Assembly: GCA_023251285.1 (NCBI GenBank)
Contig: JAHEZB010000177.1
Location: 1-5,784 of the forward strand
Length of the DNA stretch: 5,784 bases
DNA from: Chitinophagaceae bacterium
GTDB lineage: Bacteria > Bacteroidota > Bacteroidia > Chitinophagales > Chitinophagaceae
Reading direction: 5' to 3'
Shown here: piece by piece, positions 1 to 5,784 of the stretch
Layout: every line of letters starts with the position of its first letter
How positions within the stretch are numbered: the first letter of the stretch is position 1
Made by a program: the position numbers and the translations under genes
The notes under the pieces: model-generated
What the model saw: only the letters and a program-made list of their open reading frames with translations
What the model was told of the DNA's origin: nothing
The model's database searches: none

Positions 1-221
1 CTTTTGTCAATACCAAGGTCTTTATCCTTTTTTAATTTTAAAATAAGGTATCTTACCTTAAGTGATTCTTTATCGAATACAAGATCATCTACTTTACCTA
101 CTATATAGCCTTTAGAATCTTTTACATCCCAGCCGGTAATATCTTCCTGGCCTTTGGCTATTTCAAAATTACTGCCGTTTAATTCGTGCAAACGGTCCGG
201 CATATCATCTGTGTATTTCAT
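1..221 (-). CDS. PRC-barrel domain protein (3' end outside window)
   Basis: The reverse strand from the ATG at 221-219 reads 73 codons with no stop before the window edge, so only the N-terminal part is visible. After a short polar start (MKYTDDMPDRL), residues about 29-62 look like a PRC-barrel strand pattern: a GWDVKDSKG turn, then YIVGKVDDLVFD, then a hydrophobic strand RYLILKL. This matches the usual 'G..V.D..G..vG.V.Dl..d' layout of the family. PRC-barrel domains are small beta-barrels found in photosynthetic reaction centre H subunits, RimM and many stress proteins. There is no signal peptide, so it is probably cytoplasmic. It lies 103 bp downstream of the OmpA-like gene on the same strand, in a set that also holds a DUF2382 gene, the domain PRC-barrels are often fused to. 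Whether a further domain follows cannot be seen. No clear Shine-Dalgarno precedes the ATG, which is normal for Bacteroidota. Confidence 0.8.
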   Translation of the reverse strand, partial: MKYTDDMPDRLHELNGSNFEIAKGQEDITGWDVKDSKGYIVGKVDDLVFDKESLKVRYLILKLKKDKDLGIDK

Positions 222-324
222 AATTTTTGTTCTGTGAAAGTGTCAGCTTTCCTGTTAAATAAAATGTTTATAAAGGTTTTCTTGGTTTTTCATAATCCGG
301 CATTACAAAATTTAAATTCTTCAC

Positions 325-999
325 TTAACCTTCCTTCACCACGATTTCAACTCTTCTGTTTTCCTGCCGGCCTTTTTCTGTTTTATTAGTTGCTGCCGGC
401 CGGGCTTCACCAACCGCATTTACAGAAATACGATTACTGCTGATATCTCCGTTTTTTACAAGCCACGATTCAACGGCAGCGGCTCGTTCTTCTGCCAGTT
501 TTTTATTGTAATCTTTGCTGCCAACGGCATCTGTAAATCCATAAACCCTTACATCGTCATTGCTAAAGCGTTTCTTTATAGAGGTAGAGATTTCCTTCAG
601 ATCCTTATCGGCAGAAGGACGAATGGTGCTTTTATTTTCGTCAAAAAGAATGTTTTCGCCGAGGCTGTAAACAGCGTATTTATTATCGTTCCTTACTTCA
701 ATATCCTTGTCAGTAATTTCTGAATAGTTTTCTGTGGGAGCGCTGTAATTAATTCCTTCCCAACCTGATGTAGCAGCAACCGTGTTATTTGTATTATTGT
801 TTGTATCGCTGGCTGTTACATGATTAGTATCCCTGGTGTTCGTCATACCAGTTGAATCTGTAGCGGTATTATTCGTCCGGTTATTTCCTGAATTGGATCC
901 GCGAAAAATAAAATATAATATAATCAGTACGATAATGATGATAATGACTATCCAGCCAATTGGGGATTTCTTTTTAGGTTGTACATTTAATTCTGCCAT
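325..999 (-). CDS. OmpA-family protein with N-terminal membrane anchor
   Basis: This 224-residue protein has three parts. Residues 1-13 are short and basic (PKKK), and 14-32 form a very hydrophobic Ile/Val/Leu-rich helix that looks like a single inner-membrane anchor rather than a cleaved signal. Residues about 34-78 are a low-complexity Asn/Thr/Asp linker, likely a flexible spacer. Residues about 110-222 are an OmpA C-terminal domain, opening with the ILFDENKSTIRPSA strand-helix typical of the family. It has GFTDAVGS with Asp157 and LAEERA with Arg172, spaced 15 residues apart like the Asp/Arg pair that binds diaminopimelate in peptidoglycan; the usual His before Thr-Asp is Phe155. The end (GRQENRRVEIVV) is also typical. 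There is no outer-membrane beta-barrel. The likely role is tethering the cell membrane to peptidoglycan, with the domain in the periplasm. It sits between a DUF2382 gene and a PRC-barrel gene, suggesting a part in envelope or stress physiology (inference). Confidence 0.9.
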   Translation of the reverse strand: MAELNVQPKKKSPIGWIVIIIIIVLIILYFIFRGSNSGNNRTNNTATDSTGMTNTRDTNHVTASDTNNNTNNTVAATSGWEGINYSAPTENYSEITDKDIEVRNDNKYAVYSLGENILFDENKSTIRPSADKDLKEISTSIKKRFSNDDVRVYGFTDAVGSKDYNKKLAEERAAAVESWLVKNGDISSNRISVNAVGEARPAATNKTEKGRQENRRVEIVVKEG

Positions 1000-1045
1000 A
1001 ATATCTGAGTTTTAAGAGTAAAAAATATTTTTAATTTTAGCTTCA

Positions 1046-1525
1046 TTACTTTTTTGGTGTTTCACGTTCTACAATTACCTTTTCTTTTTTTAACGTTACC
1101 TGTTCTGTATGAGTAGTGATTGTTTTGTTTTTTTTCAAATGAATTTCTTCAGTCACTTCGTACCTGATCTTTATTTCTGCTACTTCTTTTATTACAGGGA
1201 TCACTATTTCATCCCCTTCATGCCGGATTGATGGAACCTGATCAAAGATTTGGTTCTTTACTTTAACTTTTTCTACTTCGTAAGATTCATTCATAAGTGG
1301 AATCTCAATTTGTTTCTCTTCTTTATCAAGCTCTTTTCTGACATGAATGCGGCCCGTTTCAACCAACTTCTTATCTACCTTCAAAAATTCCTCTATCACA
1401 GGTATCACTTTTGTTTCCTGATTTAGCATATCTTCATCCTTCTCAGGTTGTTTATTTTCTTTTGAAGAATCTATTTCTCTTTCCATATTCCTTTTTTTTC
1501 CAAACGTTGTGCCAGCAGGTTCCAT
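1046..1525 (-). CDS. DUF2382 (YsnF/AvaK-type) domain protein
   Basis: This is a charged, Lys/Glu-rich protein of 159 residues without signal peptide or membrane segment. Residues about 38-155 fit DUF2382, the domain of Bacillus YsnF and Nostoc AvaK, whose biochemical role is not established but which is linked to general stress. The domain shows an internal duplication: VIPVIEE (40-46) and VIPVIKE (108-114) each begin an alternating beta pattern, including KKLVETGRIHVRKEL and IRYEVTEEIHLKKN. In other proteins the domain often follows a PRC-barrel; here a separate PRC-barrel gene lies two genes downstream. The stop is 46 bp before the OmpA-like ATG, so co-transcription is plausible. The start is uncertain. 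Met14 (codon at 1486-1484) is preceded closely by AAGGA and lies just after a promoter-like TTTG-N19-AACGTTTG, so the true protein may be 146 residues. Met33 is a third option that would still keep the whole domain. Confidence 0.85.
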   Translation of the reverse strand: MEPAGTTFGKKRNMEREIDSSKENKQPEKDEDMLNQETKVIPVIEEFLKVDKKLVETGRIHVRKELDKEEKQIEIPLMNESYEVEKVKVKNQIFDQVPSIRHEGDEIVIPVIKEVAEIKIRYEVTEEIHLKKNKTITTHTEQVTLKKEKVIVERETPKK

Positions 1526-1531
1526 TTCAAA
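1501..1531 (-). promoter_or_regulatory. Possible promoter inside the first codons of the DUF2382 ORF
   Basis: Read on the minus strand, TTTG (1531-1528) is followed after 19 bases by AACGTTTG (1508-1501). This is a close fit to the Bacteroidota -33 TTTG / -7 TAnnTTTG promoter, with one mismatch (A for T) in the -7 box. Transcription would begin too far down to include the ATG at 1525 but would suit a start at Met14, which has AAGGA just upstream. No transcript data support it. Confidence 0.3.
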
Positions 1532-1787
1532 TGCTACATGCTCTTTTTATAAATTGCAATAAATACTTCCACCGTTGTCTTTGAATGTAAACGTATTGAA
1601 CTGCGGAAAAAAAACTCGTTTAAAATGTCTTTGTTTTCAATAAAAAAATTTGTGTAATAAGGTACACAACATTTGAAATAATGGGAAATGAGAAAATTAG
1701 TAAAATTGAAAATCCTATTATTTGTTCTTTTGTTGTATAATAATTTTGTATTAAATTTTATTTGTAATTTGAAAAAAAAACGCCTTC
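1526..1787. other. Divergent intergenic region between DUF2382 and DUF1080 genes
   Basis: This is 262 bp of AT-rich DNA between two genes that point away from each other, so it should hold the promoters of both. Apart from the -7-like box described at 1721-1748 I see a minus-strand TACGTTTA (1595-1588, one mismatch to TAnnTTTG, no good -33 partner) and poly-A/poly-T runs. No RNA gene, riboswitch or convincing coding sequence was seen. Confidence 0.6.
1721..1748 (+). promoter_or_regulatory. Candidate Bacteroidota-type promoter for the DUF1080 gene
   Basis: TAATTTTG at 1741-1748 matches the -7 consensus TAnnTTTG exactly. A TTTG at 1721-1724 could be the -33 box, although the 16-base spacer is a few bases shorter than usual. 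The implied leader to the ATG at 1788 would be roughly 30 bases. The surrounding DNA is so AT-rich that chance matches are likely. Confidence 0.4.
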
Positions 1788-2762
1788 ATGAAAAAATTAT
1801 TTCCCCTGACCACAAAACGCATTTTCTTTTCTGTTTTGATGATTGTAATTTTAGCATCTATGAAAAAATCTAACGCACAAACAAGTCACGCACAACAATC
1901 CGACACCGTTGCAATACAAGGACGATGGGATATTACCATTGATGTAAATGGAAAAATGACTCCTTCCTGGCTGGAAGTAAAACATTCAGGATTGAAAATG
2001 CTTGTGGGCCGCTTTGTTGGCCCCGGAGGCAGTGCGCGTCCCATTTCAAGAATCAATATGGAAAATGGTAAAATGAGTTTTTCTATTCCTCCACAATGGG
2101 AACGTGAACCAAATGATCTAAAAGTAGAAGGAACACTGGAAGGCGATAATTTAAGCGGCACTATGACTTTTAGTAATGGAAATACTTATAAATGGACGGC
2201 AAAAAGAGCGCCGTCGCTACGCAGAAAAACAACACCGCAATGGGGAAAACCAATTCACCTTTTTGACGGAAAGGATATGAGCCAATGGCATGCGACCGGG
2301 GAAAACCAGTGGAAAGTAGAATCCGGACTATTACGAAGTCCTCATTCCGGTTCCAACATTGTAACCAATGAAAAATTCGAGGATTTCAAATTACACATTG
2401 AGCTGCGCTATCCCGCAGAAAGCAACAGCGGCGTTTATCTTCGTGGCCGATATGAGGTGCAGGTTATCGACAGCAAAGGAGAGGAGCCATCTGATGTATT
2501 CTTTGGTGCTATCTATGGATTTTTACCGCCGAGCGAAATGGTGGCAAAGGCGCCGGGAGAATGGCAATCGTTCGATATTACTCTAATAGGCAGAATGGTT
2601 ACTATCGTTGCTAATGGAAAGATGATCATTTGTAACCAGGAAATTCCAGGCATCACCGGTGGCGCTATTGACAGCGATGAAGGCGCACCAGGACCGATTT
2701 TATTACAAGGCGATCATGGACCGATTGATTATCGGAATATTATTATTACGCCAGCAAAATAA
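1788..2762 (+). CDS. Secreted DUF1080 protein (3-keto-disaccharide hydrolase family)
   Basis: This 324-residue protein begins with a signal peptide: KK near the start, a hydrophobic core at about 11-23, and a likely cleavage after Ala30 (SNA|QT). That supports the ATG at 1788 even though no strong Shine-Dalgarno is present. Residues about 152-323 are a DUF1080 / 3-keto-disaccharide hydrolase domain, a concanavalin-like beta sandwich related to GH16. Typical family motifs are IHLFDGKDMSQW (156-167), WKVESGLL (175-182), the strand LHIELRY followed by NSGVYLRGRYEVQV (213-226), an Ile-Tyr-Gly-Phe segment, GEWQSFDI (257-264), and a C-terminal GPILLQGDHGPIDYRNI. The ending implies the domain is complete. 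Residues about 41-140 form an extra beta-rich region (GRWDITID, GRFVGPGG, LEGDNLSGTMTF) resembling a lipocalin-like fold. The family is thought to act on 3-keto-glycosides in the periplasm or outside the cell; the substrate here is unknown. No oxidoreductase partner lies in the window. Confidence 0.9.
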   Translation: MKKLFPLTTKRIFFSVLMIVILASMKKSNAQTSHAQQSDTVAIQGRWDITIDVNGKMTPSWLEVKHSGLKMLVGRFVGPGGSARPISRINMENGKMSFSIPPQWEREPNDLKVEGTLEGDNLSGTMTFSNGNTYKWTAKRAPSLRRKTTPQWGKPIHLFDGKDMSQWHATGENQWKVESGLLRSPHSGSNIVTNEKFEDFKLHIELRYPAESNSGVYLRGRYEVQVIDSKGEEPSDVFFGAIYGFLPPSEMVAKAPGEWQSFDITLIGRMVTIVANGKMIICNQEIPGITGGAIDSDEGAPGPILLQGDHGPIDYRNIIITPAK

Positions 2763-2766
2763 CGTG

Positions 2767-2787
2767 GTGATTAGTGATTAATGATTA
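2767..2787 (+). repeat. Three tandem copies of a GTGATTA-type heptamer
   Basis: Just after the DUF1080 stop codon, GTGATTA (2767-2773) is repeated exactly at 2774-2780 and with one change (ATGATTA) at 2781-2787. It is part of a larger block of 7-bp periodic sequence filling the gap between two convergent genes. Confidence 0.8.
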
Positions 2788-2802
2788 TTTCTTGAAGACG
2801 GT

Positions 2803-2844
2803 TATTGAATATTCAATATTTAATGTGTCAATATTCAATGTTCA
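2803..2844. repeat. Degenerate ATTnAAT heptamer block with a 16-bp palindrome
   Basis: From 2804 the sequence runs as ATTGAAT, ATTCAAT, ATTTAAT (2804-2824), an 8-base variant GTGTCAAT (2825-2832), then ATTCAAT (2833-2839) and a partial unit that runs into the stop codon of the M28 peptidase gene. The first two units create a perfect 16-bp palindrome, TATTGAATATTCAATA, at 2803-2818. Because the flanking genes converge here, the palindrome could act as a two-way terminator, but the stem is all A/T except two G/C pairs and no T-run follows, so that role is weakly supported. Confidence 0.65.
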
Positions 2845-4188
2845 CCTGGAAACCGTTGGCATTACCGGTAAACTTTCATTTCCCGTTTCACTCTCGCTTT
2901 GAACAGCAAAGAAATAATTGTCCTTTGAATAGGGGAGCGTCATCTTATTTTCTTTGGTAAAGATCTTTTTTTGCCAAACCGGGCTTACTGTTTCGCGTAT
3001 CAGCACATAATATCCATTTACTTTCCCACTTTTTGGTTTTTCCCATGAAAGTGAAGTAGTGTTAGATAAATTCTTTATTTCAATTTTTACGTCTTCCGGT
3101 GCCGATGGCGCTTTCGCCAAATTTGCCAAATTGCATAAATTTAATGCAGTATTTTTTCTTAAATATTCATAATCGATCCACTTGGGCACATCACCATAAT
3201 CAATTCCATTTTCTTTGCGCACATCCTGGTGCTGGCGGGTAAAGTTTTCGTTCATTTCTGTAATTCTCACAGCAGTAAAACCATTTTGCAGGTAAGGAAG
3301 ATGATCGCCGCCTCTTAAAAAACGATCGGTTCTGTAAACCATCTGCACCTGCAGATTATCAACATAACGTTCGCCGATCTCTTTGATGTAGCGCGCCAGT
3401 TGGCGTGACTTACTATCGTTTTCCAAACCAAGCGCCATGATTCTTTTGATGTTTTTTTCAGTCTCATACATTGGAATTCCTTCGCTAAACACCCGCACTT
3501 TGGTATTGTTTATAATGTCGGTTTCATTGCTGTTATTGCTGCCGATTATATCATTATTAAAAACCCCCTCAATGTTCCAGTTTTCTTTTTTTGCCTTATT
3601 GGCCATAAAAGTAGAACCAAGCAAACCTTGTTCTTCACCACTAACTGCTACAAAAATGATGGTTGCAGGAAATGAATGTCTGGACATAATCCGTGCACAT
3701 TCTATCACCGCGGCAGTTCCACTTCCATCATCATCAGCGCCAGGCGCGTCGCCGGTTATGTCCATGACATCGCTGCGCCGGGTATCTAAATGACCACTGA
3801 TGATAAAGATCCTCGTATCATTTGGATCTGTTCCTTTTAAAGTAGCTACAACATTTCCTAAAATAAACGGCTTATCCACGCGCTTTCCATTTGGCTGAAT
3901 GGTGGTAGTGTCTATCATTGCTGAAAGCCTGCCGTTTGAACCCTTTGCAAATTCATTGAACTTTTTCAACACCCAGTTTCTCGCAGCGCCGATTCCTCTT
4001 TTAGAATCTGTTTGTGTGCTGAGCGTATTTCTCGTTCCAAAAGCAACAAGCGTATTTATGTAGGATTGCAAAGAATCACGTGAAACATCAGAAACCATTT
4101 TTGCAATTTCCGGATCGCGGTCAATAATGGTTTGCGCTTTCGTATTTGTTACCCAAAATATAAGTAAAATGCATAAAAATGATTTCAT
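2842..4188 (-). CDS. Secreted M28 family zinc metallopeptidase with C-terminal fn3-like domain
   Basis: This 448-residue protein has a short signal peptide (hydrophobic core 4-14, likely cleavage after Ala18, TKA|QT), fixing the start at 4188. The M28 (aminopeptidase Y/Q type) catalytic domain spans about 30-355. Its two-zinc site can be read off: SGHLDTR gives His133 (Asp135 supports it), GADDDGSG gives bridging Asp152, SGEEQGLLGS gives the general base Glu185 and ligand Glu186, NNDIIG gives Asp213, and RQHQDVR gives His320. GGDHLPY (293-299) is the usual substrate-pocket loop. All key residues are intact, so the enzyme should be active, cleaving N-terminal residues from peptides outside the cytoplasm. 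Residues about 362-447 (APEDVKIEI...TSLSWEKP...GYYVLIRE...YFFAVQSES) form a fibronectin type III-like domain, perhaps for substrate or surface binding. No type IX C-terminal sorting signal follows. Its specificity cannot be told from sequence. It converges with the DUF1080 gene, with 79 bp between stops. Confidence 0.93.
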   Translation of the reverse strand: MKSFLCILLIFWVTNTKAQTIIDRDPEIAKMVSDVSRDSLQSYINTLVAFGTRNTLSTQTDSKRGIGAARNWVLKKFNEFAKGSNGRLSAMIDTTTIQPNGKRVDKPFILGNVVATLKGTDPNDTRIFIISGHLDTRRSDVMDITGDAPGADDDGSGTAAVIECARIMSRHSFPATIIFVAVSGEEQGLLGSTFMANKAKKENWNIEGVFNNDIIGSNNSNETDIINNTKVRVFSEGIPMYETEKNIKRIMALGLENDSKSRQLARYIKEIGERYVDNLQVQMVYRTDRFLRGGDHLPYLQNGFTAVRITEMNENFTRQHQDVRKENGIDYGDVPKWIDYEYLRKNTALNLCNLANLAKAPSAPEDVKIEIKNLSNTTSLSWEKPKSGKVNGYYVLIRETVSPVWQKKIFTKENKMTLPYSKDNYFFAVQSESETGNESLPVMPTVSR

Positions 4189-4320
4189 AAAAAGAATGAT
4201 TTTAAACTTCCAAAAAAATTACAAATGAAATAAGATAAACGGAAAGACATGAAGGTAATTATAAAAAGATGATATTTCTTCGTTCGCTGTTGCTCATTAA
4301 AAATTAACTCAGGTTACTAT

Positions 4321-4336
4321 CGAAAATGAATTTTCG
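4321..4336. repeat. 16-bp near-perfect palindrome upstream of gyrA
   Basis: CGAAAATGAATTTTCG pairs with itself at seven of eight positions; only the central G/A pair fails. It lies about 137 bp before the gyrA start codon and about 130 bp before the peptidase start on the other strand. It could be a regulator binding site or a short hairpin, but no family can be assigned and chance occurrence in AT-rich DNA is possible. Confidence 0.35.
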
Positions 4337-4449
4337 TGGTAATTATTTATCAAATTCTTCTGACAATTCAGCGCGTTTTCCGTGCAAAAAATGGTGAAAA
4401 ATATCTCCTTATAAATATTGTTTTTTAAGGAAAAACGCTGTTTAGAAAG

Positions 4450-4457
4450 TATATTTG
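4450..4457 (+). promoter_or_regulatory. -7-like box of a candidate gyrA promoter
   Basis: TATATTTG is an exact match to the Bacteroidota -7 consensus TAnnTTTG and ends 16 bases before the gyrA ATG, implying a very short leader of about ten bases. There is no clear TTTG at the expected -33 distance, only a T-run at 4421-4426, so the assignment is tentative. Confidence 0.4.
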
Positions 4458-4473
4458 CAAATAGTAAAAAATT

Positions 4474-5784
4474 ATGGAAACAATAGGAGAAGAATTGCCT
4501 GAAAATGGCCAGCCACGCGGAAGAATCATTCCCGTAAATATTGAAGAACAAATGAAATCCGCTTACATTGATTATTCAATGAGCGTGATTGTAGGGAGGG
4601 CGCTGCCAGATGCCCGGGACGGATTGAAACCGGTACATCGCCGCATTTTATACGGCATGTATGAGATGGGAAACACATATAATAAACCTTATAAAAAGTC
4701 AGCGCGAATTGTCGGTGATGTGATGGGTAAGTATCATCCGCATGGAGATTCATCCATTTATGGAACTTTAGTGAGGATGGCGCAGGATTGGAGCATGCGT
4801 TATACGTTGGTTGACGGACAGGGAAACTTTGGAAGCCAGGATGGCGATTTCCCGGCAGCCATGCGTTATACGGAAGTAAGATTGGAGCGTATTGCAGAAA
4901 CAATGTTGGACGATATTGAGAAAGATACGATTGACTGGCAATTGAATTACGACGATAGCACAAACGAGCCCACAGTATTACCAACCCGTATTCCACAATT
5001 GCTTTTAAACGGCGCCAGCGGAATTGCGGTAGGTATGGCTACAAACATGCCTCCGCACAATCTGTCGGAAGTGGTTGACGGTTGCATTGCTTTTATAGAT
5101 AATCGTGAAATTTCCATTGATGAAATAATTAAAATAGTGAAAGCGCCCGATTTCCCTACCGGCGGAATCATTTATGGCTATGAAGGGGTGAAGCAAGCGA
5201 TGCATTCGGGTCGTGGAAGACTCGTTTTACGCGGAAAAGTAACAGTGGAAACTTTAAAGACAGGCAAGGAAAAAATCATTATTACAGAAGTTCCTTACCA
5301 GGTAAACCGGGATGCGCTTACCGAAAAGATCGGGCATCTCATTAATGAAAAAGTGATCGAAGGAGTTTCGGATGTTAATAATGAAAGCAATAATAAAGAA
5401 GGTACCAGGATTGTAGTTGATTTGAAAAAAGATGCCATTTCACAGGTGGTAATCAATCATTTGTACAAGCATACCGAACTACAAACTTCTTTTGGGATCA
5501 ATAATGTGGCTTTGGTAAAAGGAAGGCCGCATGTTTTGAACATAAAAGATCTGATCCGTGAATTTGTTGATTTCAGGCACGAAGTAGTGATCAGAAGAAC
5601 AAAATTTGAATTAAAAAAAGCAGAAGAAAGAGCACATATTTTAGAAGGATTTCTGATTGCATTAGATCATTTGGATGAGGTAATTAAACTGATTCGTGCT
5701 TCATCTACTCCTGATATTGCAAAAGACGGTTTGATAGCAGATTTCGGCATGAGCGAAATCCAGGCAAAAGCAGTACTTGAATTG
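4474..5784 (+). CDS. gyrA: DNA gyrase subunit A (5' part; gene continues beyond window)
   Basis: The frame stays open for 437 codons to the window edge, about half of a normal GyrA (E. coli 875 residues). GyrA with GyrB introduces negative supercoils into DNA. The segment covers the winged-helix domain, tower and start of the coiled coil. Recognisable blocks are [32 protein letters not shown], the quinolone-region core [39 protein letters not shown] with catalytic Tyr132 (E. coli Tyr122), Arg131, and [17 protein letters not shown] with the DNA-intercalating Ile. Numbering is ten higher than E. coli. Ser93 equals the E. coli Ser83 quinolone contact; Gly97 equals Asp87, an unusual residue discussed as a finding. 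ParC is the main alternative, but Bacteroidota normally carry one GyrA and a more divergent ParC, and the close match to gyrase motifs favours GyrA; the GyrA-box that would settle it lies outside the window. The ATG at 4474 follows a -7-like box and gives the usual short acidic N-terminus. Confidence 0.95.
   Translation, partial: METIGEELPENGQPRGRIIPVNIEEQMKSAYIDYSMSVIVGRALPDARDGLKPVHRRILYGMYEMGNTYNKPYKKSARIVGDVMGKYHPHGDSSIYGTLVRMAQDWSMRYTLVDGQGNFGSQDGDFPAAMRYTEVRLERIAETMLDDIEKDTIDWQLNYDDSTNEPTVLPTRIPQLLLNGASGIAVGMATNMPPHNLSEVVDGCIAFIDNREISIDEIIKIVKAPDFPTGGIIYGYEGVKQAMHSGRGRLVLRGKVTVETLKTGKEKIIITEVPYQVNRDALTEKIGHLINEKVIEGVSDVNNESNNKEGTRIVVDLKKDAISQVVINHLYKHTELQTSFGINNVALVKGRPHVLNIKDLIREFVDFRHEVVIRRTKFELKKAEERAHILEGFLIALDHLDEVIKLIRASSTPDIAKDGLIADFGMSEIQAKAVLEL

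Larger units (their letters stand above)
4189..4473. other. Divergent intergenic region between the M28 peptidase gene and gyrA
   Basis: This is 285 bp of strongly AT-rich DNA between genes that diverge, expected to carry both promoters. On the minus strand only a partial -7-like TAATTTTT (4221-4214) precedes the peptidase gene. A 16-bp dyad (4321-4336) and an imperfect inverted repeat (4407-4415 with 4422-4430, one mismatch, six-base loop) are the only structure seen. A minus-strand reading frame of 80 codons crosses this region, but it runs into gyrA antisense and has no protein-like features. Confidence 0.6.

Noticed and set aside
186..389. Plus-strand reading frame of 67 codons
   Set aside because: It overlaps the 5' end of the PRC gene and the 3' end of the OmpA-like gene in antisense and has no family-like sequence.
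1021..1032. AAAAATATTTTT palindrome between the DUF2382 and OmpA-like genes, considered as a terminator
   Set aside because: The stem is only A/T pairs in AT-rich DNA and would be unstable; the short gap is better read as part of one transcription unit.
1688..1873. Plus-strand frame of 61 codons before the DUF1080 gene
   Set aside because: It is rich in Lys/Leu/Phe from AT-rich promoter DNA and overlaps the DUF1080 signal peptide in another frame.
2767..2839. Intergenic repeats considered as a CRISPR array
   Set aside because: Units are 7 bp, contiguous and degenerate, with no unique spacers and no cas genes.
3437..3793. Plus-strand frame of 118 codons inside the M28 gene
   Set aside because: The opposite strand encodes intact zinc-site motifs over the same bases; this frame is its shadow.
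4526..4996. Minus-strand frame of 156 codons antisense to gyrA
   Set aside because: The plus strand encodes highly conserved gyrase motifs including the catalytic Tyr; the antisense frame is composition-driven.

Overview
The window looks like a chromosomal segment of a Bacteroidota bacterium, probably near Chitinophagaceae/Sphingobacteriia. Three things suggest this: low GC with AT-rich intergenic DNA, weak or absent Shine-Dalgarno sites alongside TAnnTTTG-type -7 promoter boxes, and the gene content (DUF1080 and M28 secreted proteins, PRC-barrel/DUF2382 stress proteins, a Bacteroidota-like GyrA). The taxonomic call is inference from sequence character; no marker comparison was possible.

Left part (1-1525, minus strand): three genes read in the same direction, in transcription order a DUF2382 (YsnF/AvaK-type) protein, a membrane-anchored OmpA-family peptidoglycan-binding protein, and a PRC-barrel protein cut by the window start. 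Gaps are 46 and 103 bp, so they may form one envelope or general-stress transcription unit. PRC-barrel and DUF2382 domains are often joined in one protein; here they sit in separate genes on either side of the OmpA-like gene.

Middle part (1526-4188): a 262-bp divergent promoter region, then a plus-strand exported DUF1080 protein (3-keto-disaccharide hydrolase / GH16-like fold) with an extra N-terminal beta-rich region. It converges on a minus-strand secreted M28 zinc metallopeptidase with a C-terminal fibronectin type III-like domain. The 79 bp between their stop codons are built almost wholly of imperfect 7-bp repeats and include a 16-bp perfect palindrome.

Right part (4189-5784): a 285-bp AT-rich divergent intergenic region with a near-perfect 16-bp dyad, then the first 437 codons of gyrA (DNA gyrase subunit A), cut by the window end. 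The catalytic Tyr and the quinolone-region Ser are present, but the position equivalent to E. coli Asp87 is Gly.

The genes do not form an obvious single pathway. No mobile element, CRISPR array, tRNA or rRNA was seen. I found no convincing previously undescribed system; the points most worth a second look are the split PRC/OmpA/DUF2382 cluster, the heptamer repeat block and the GyrA residue.
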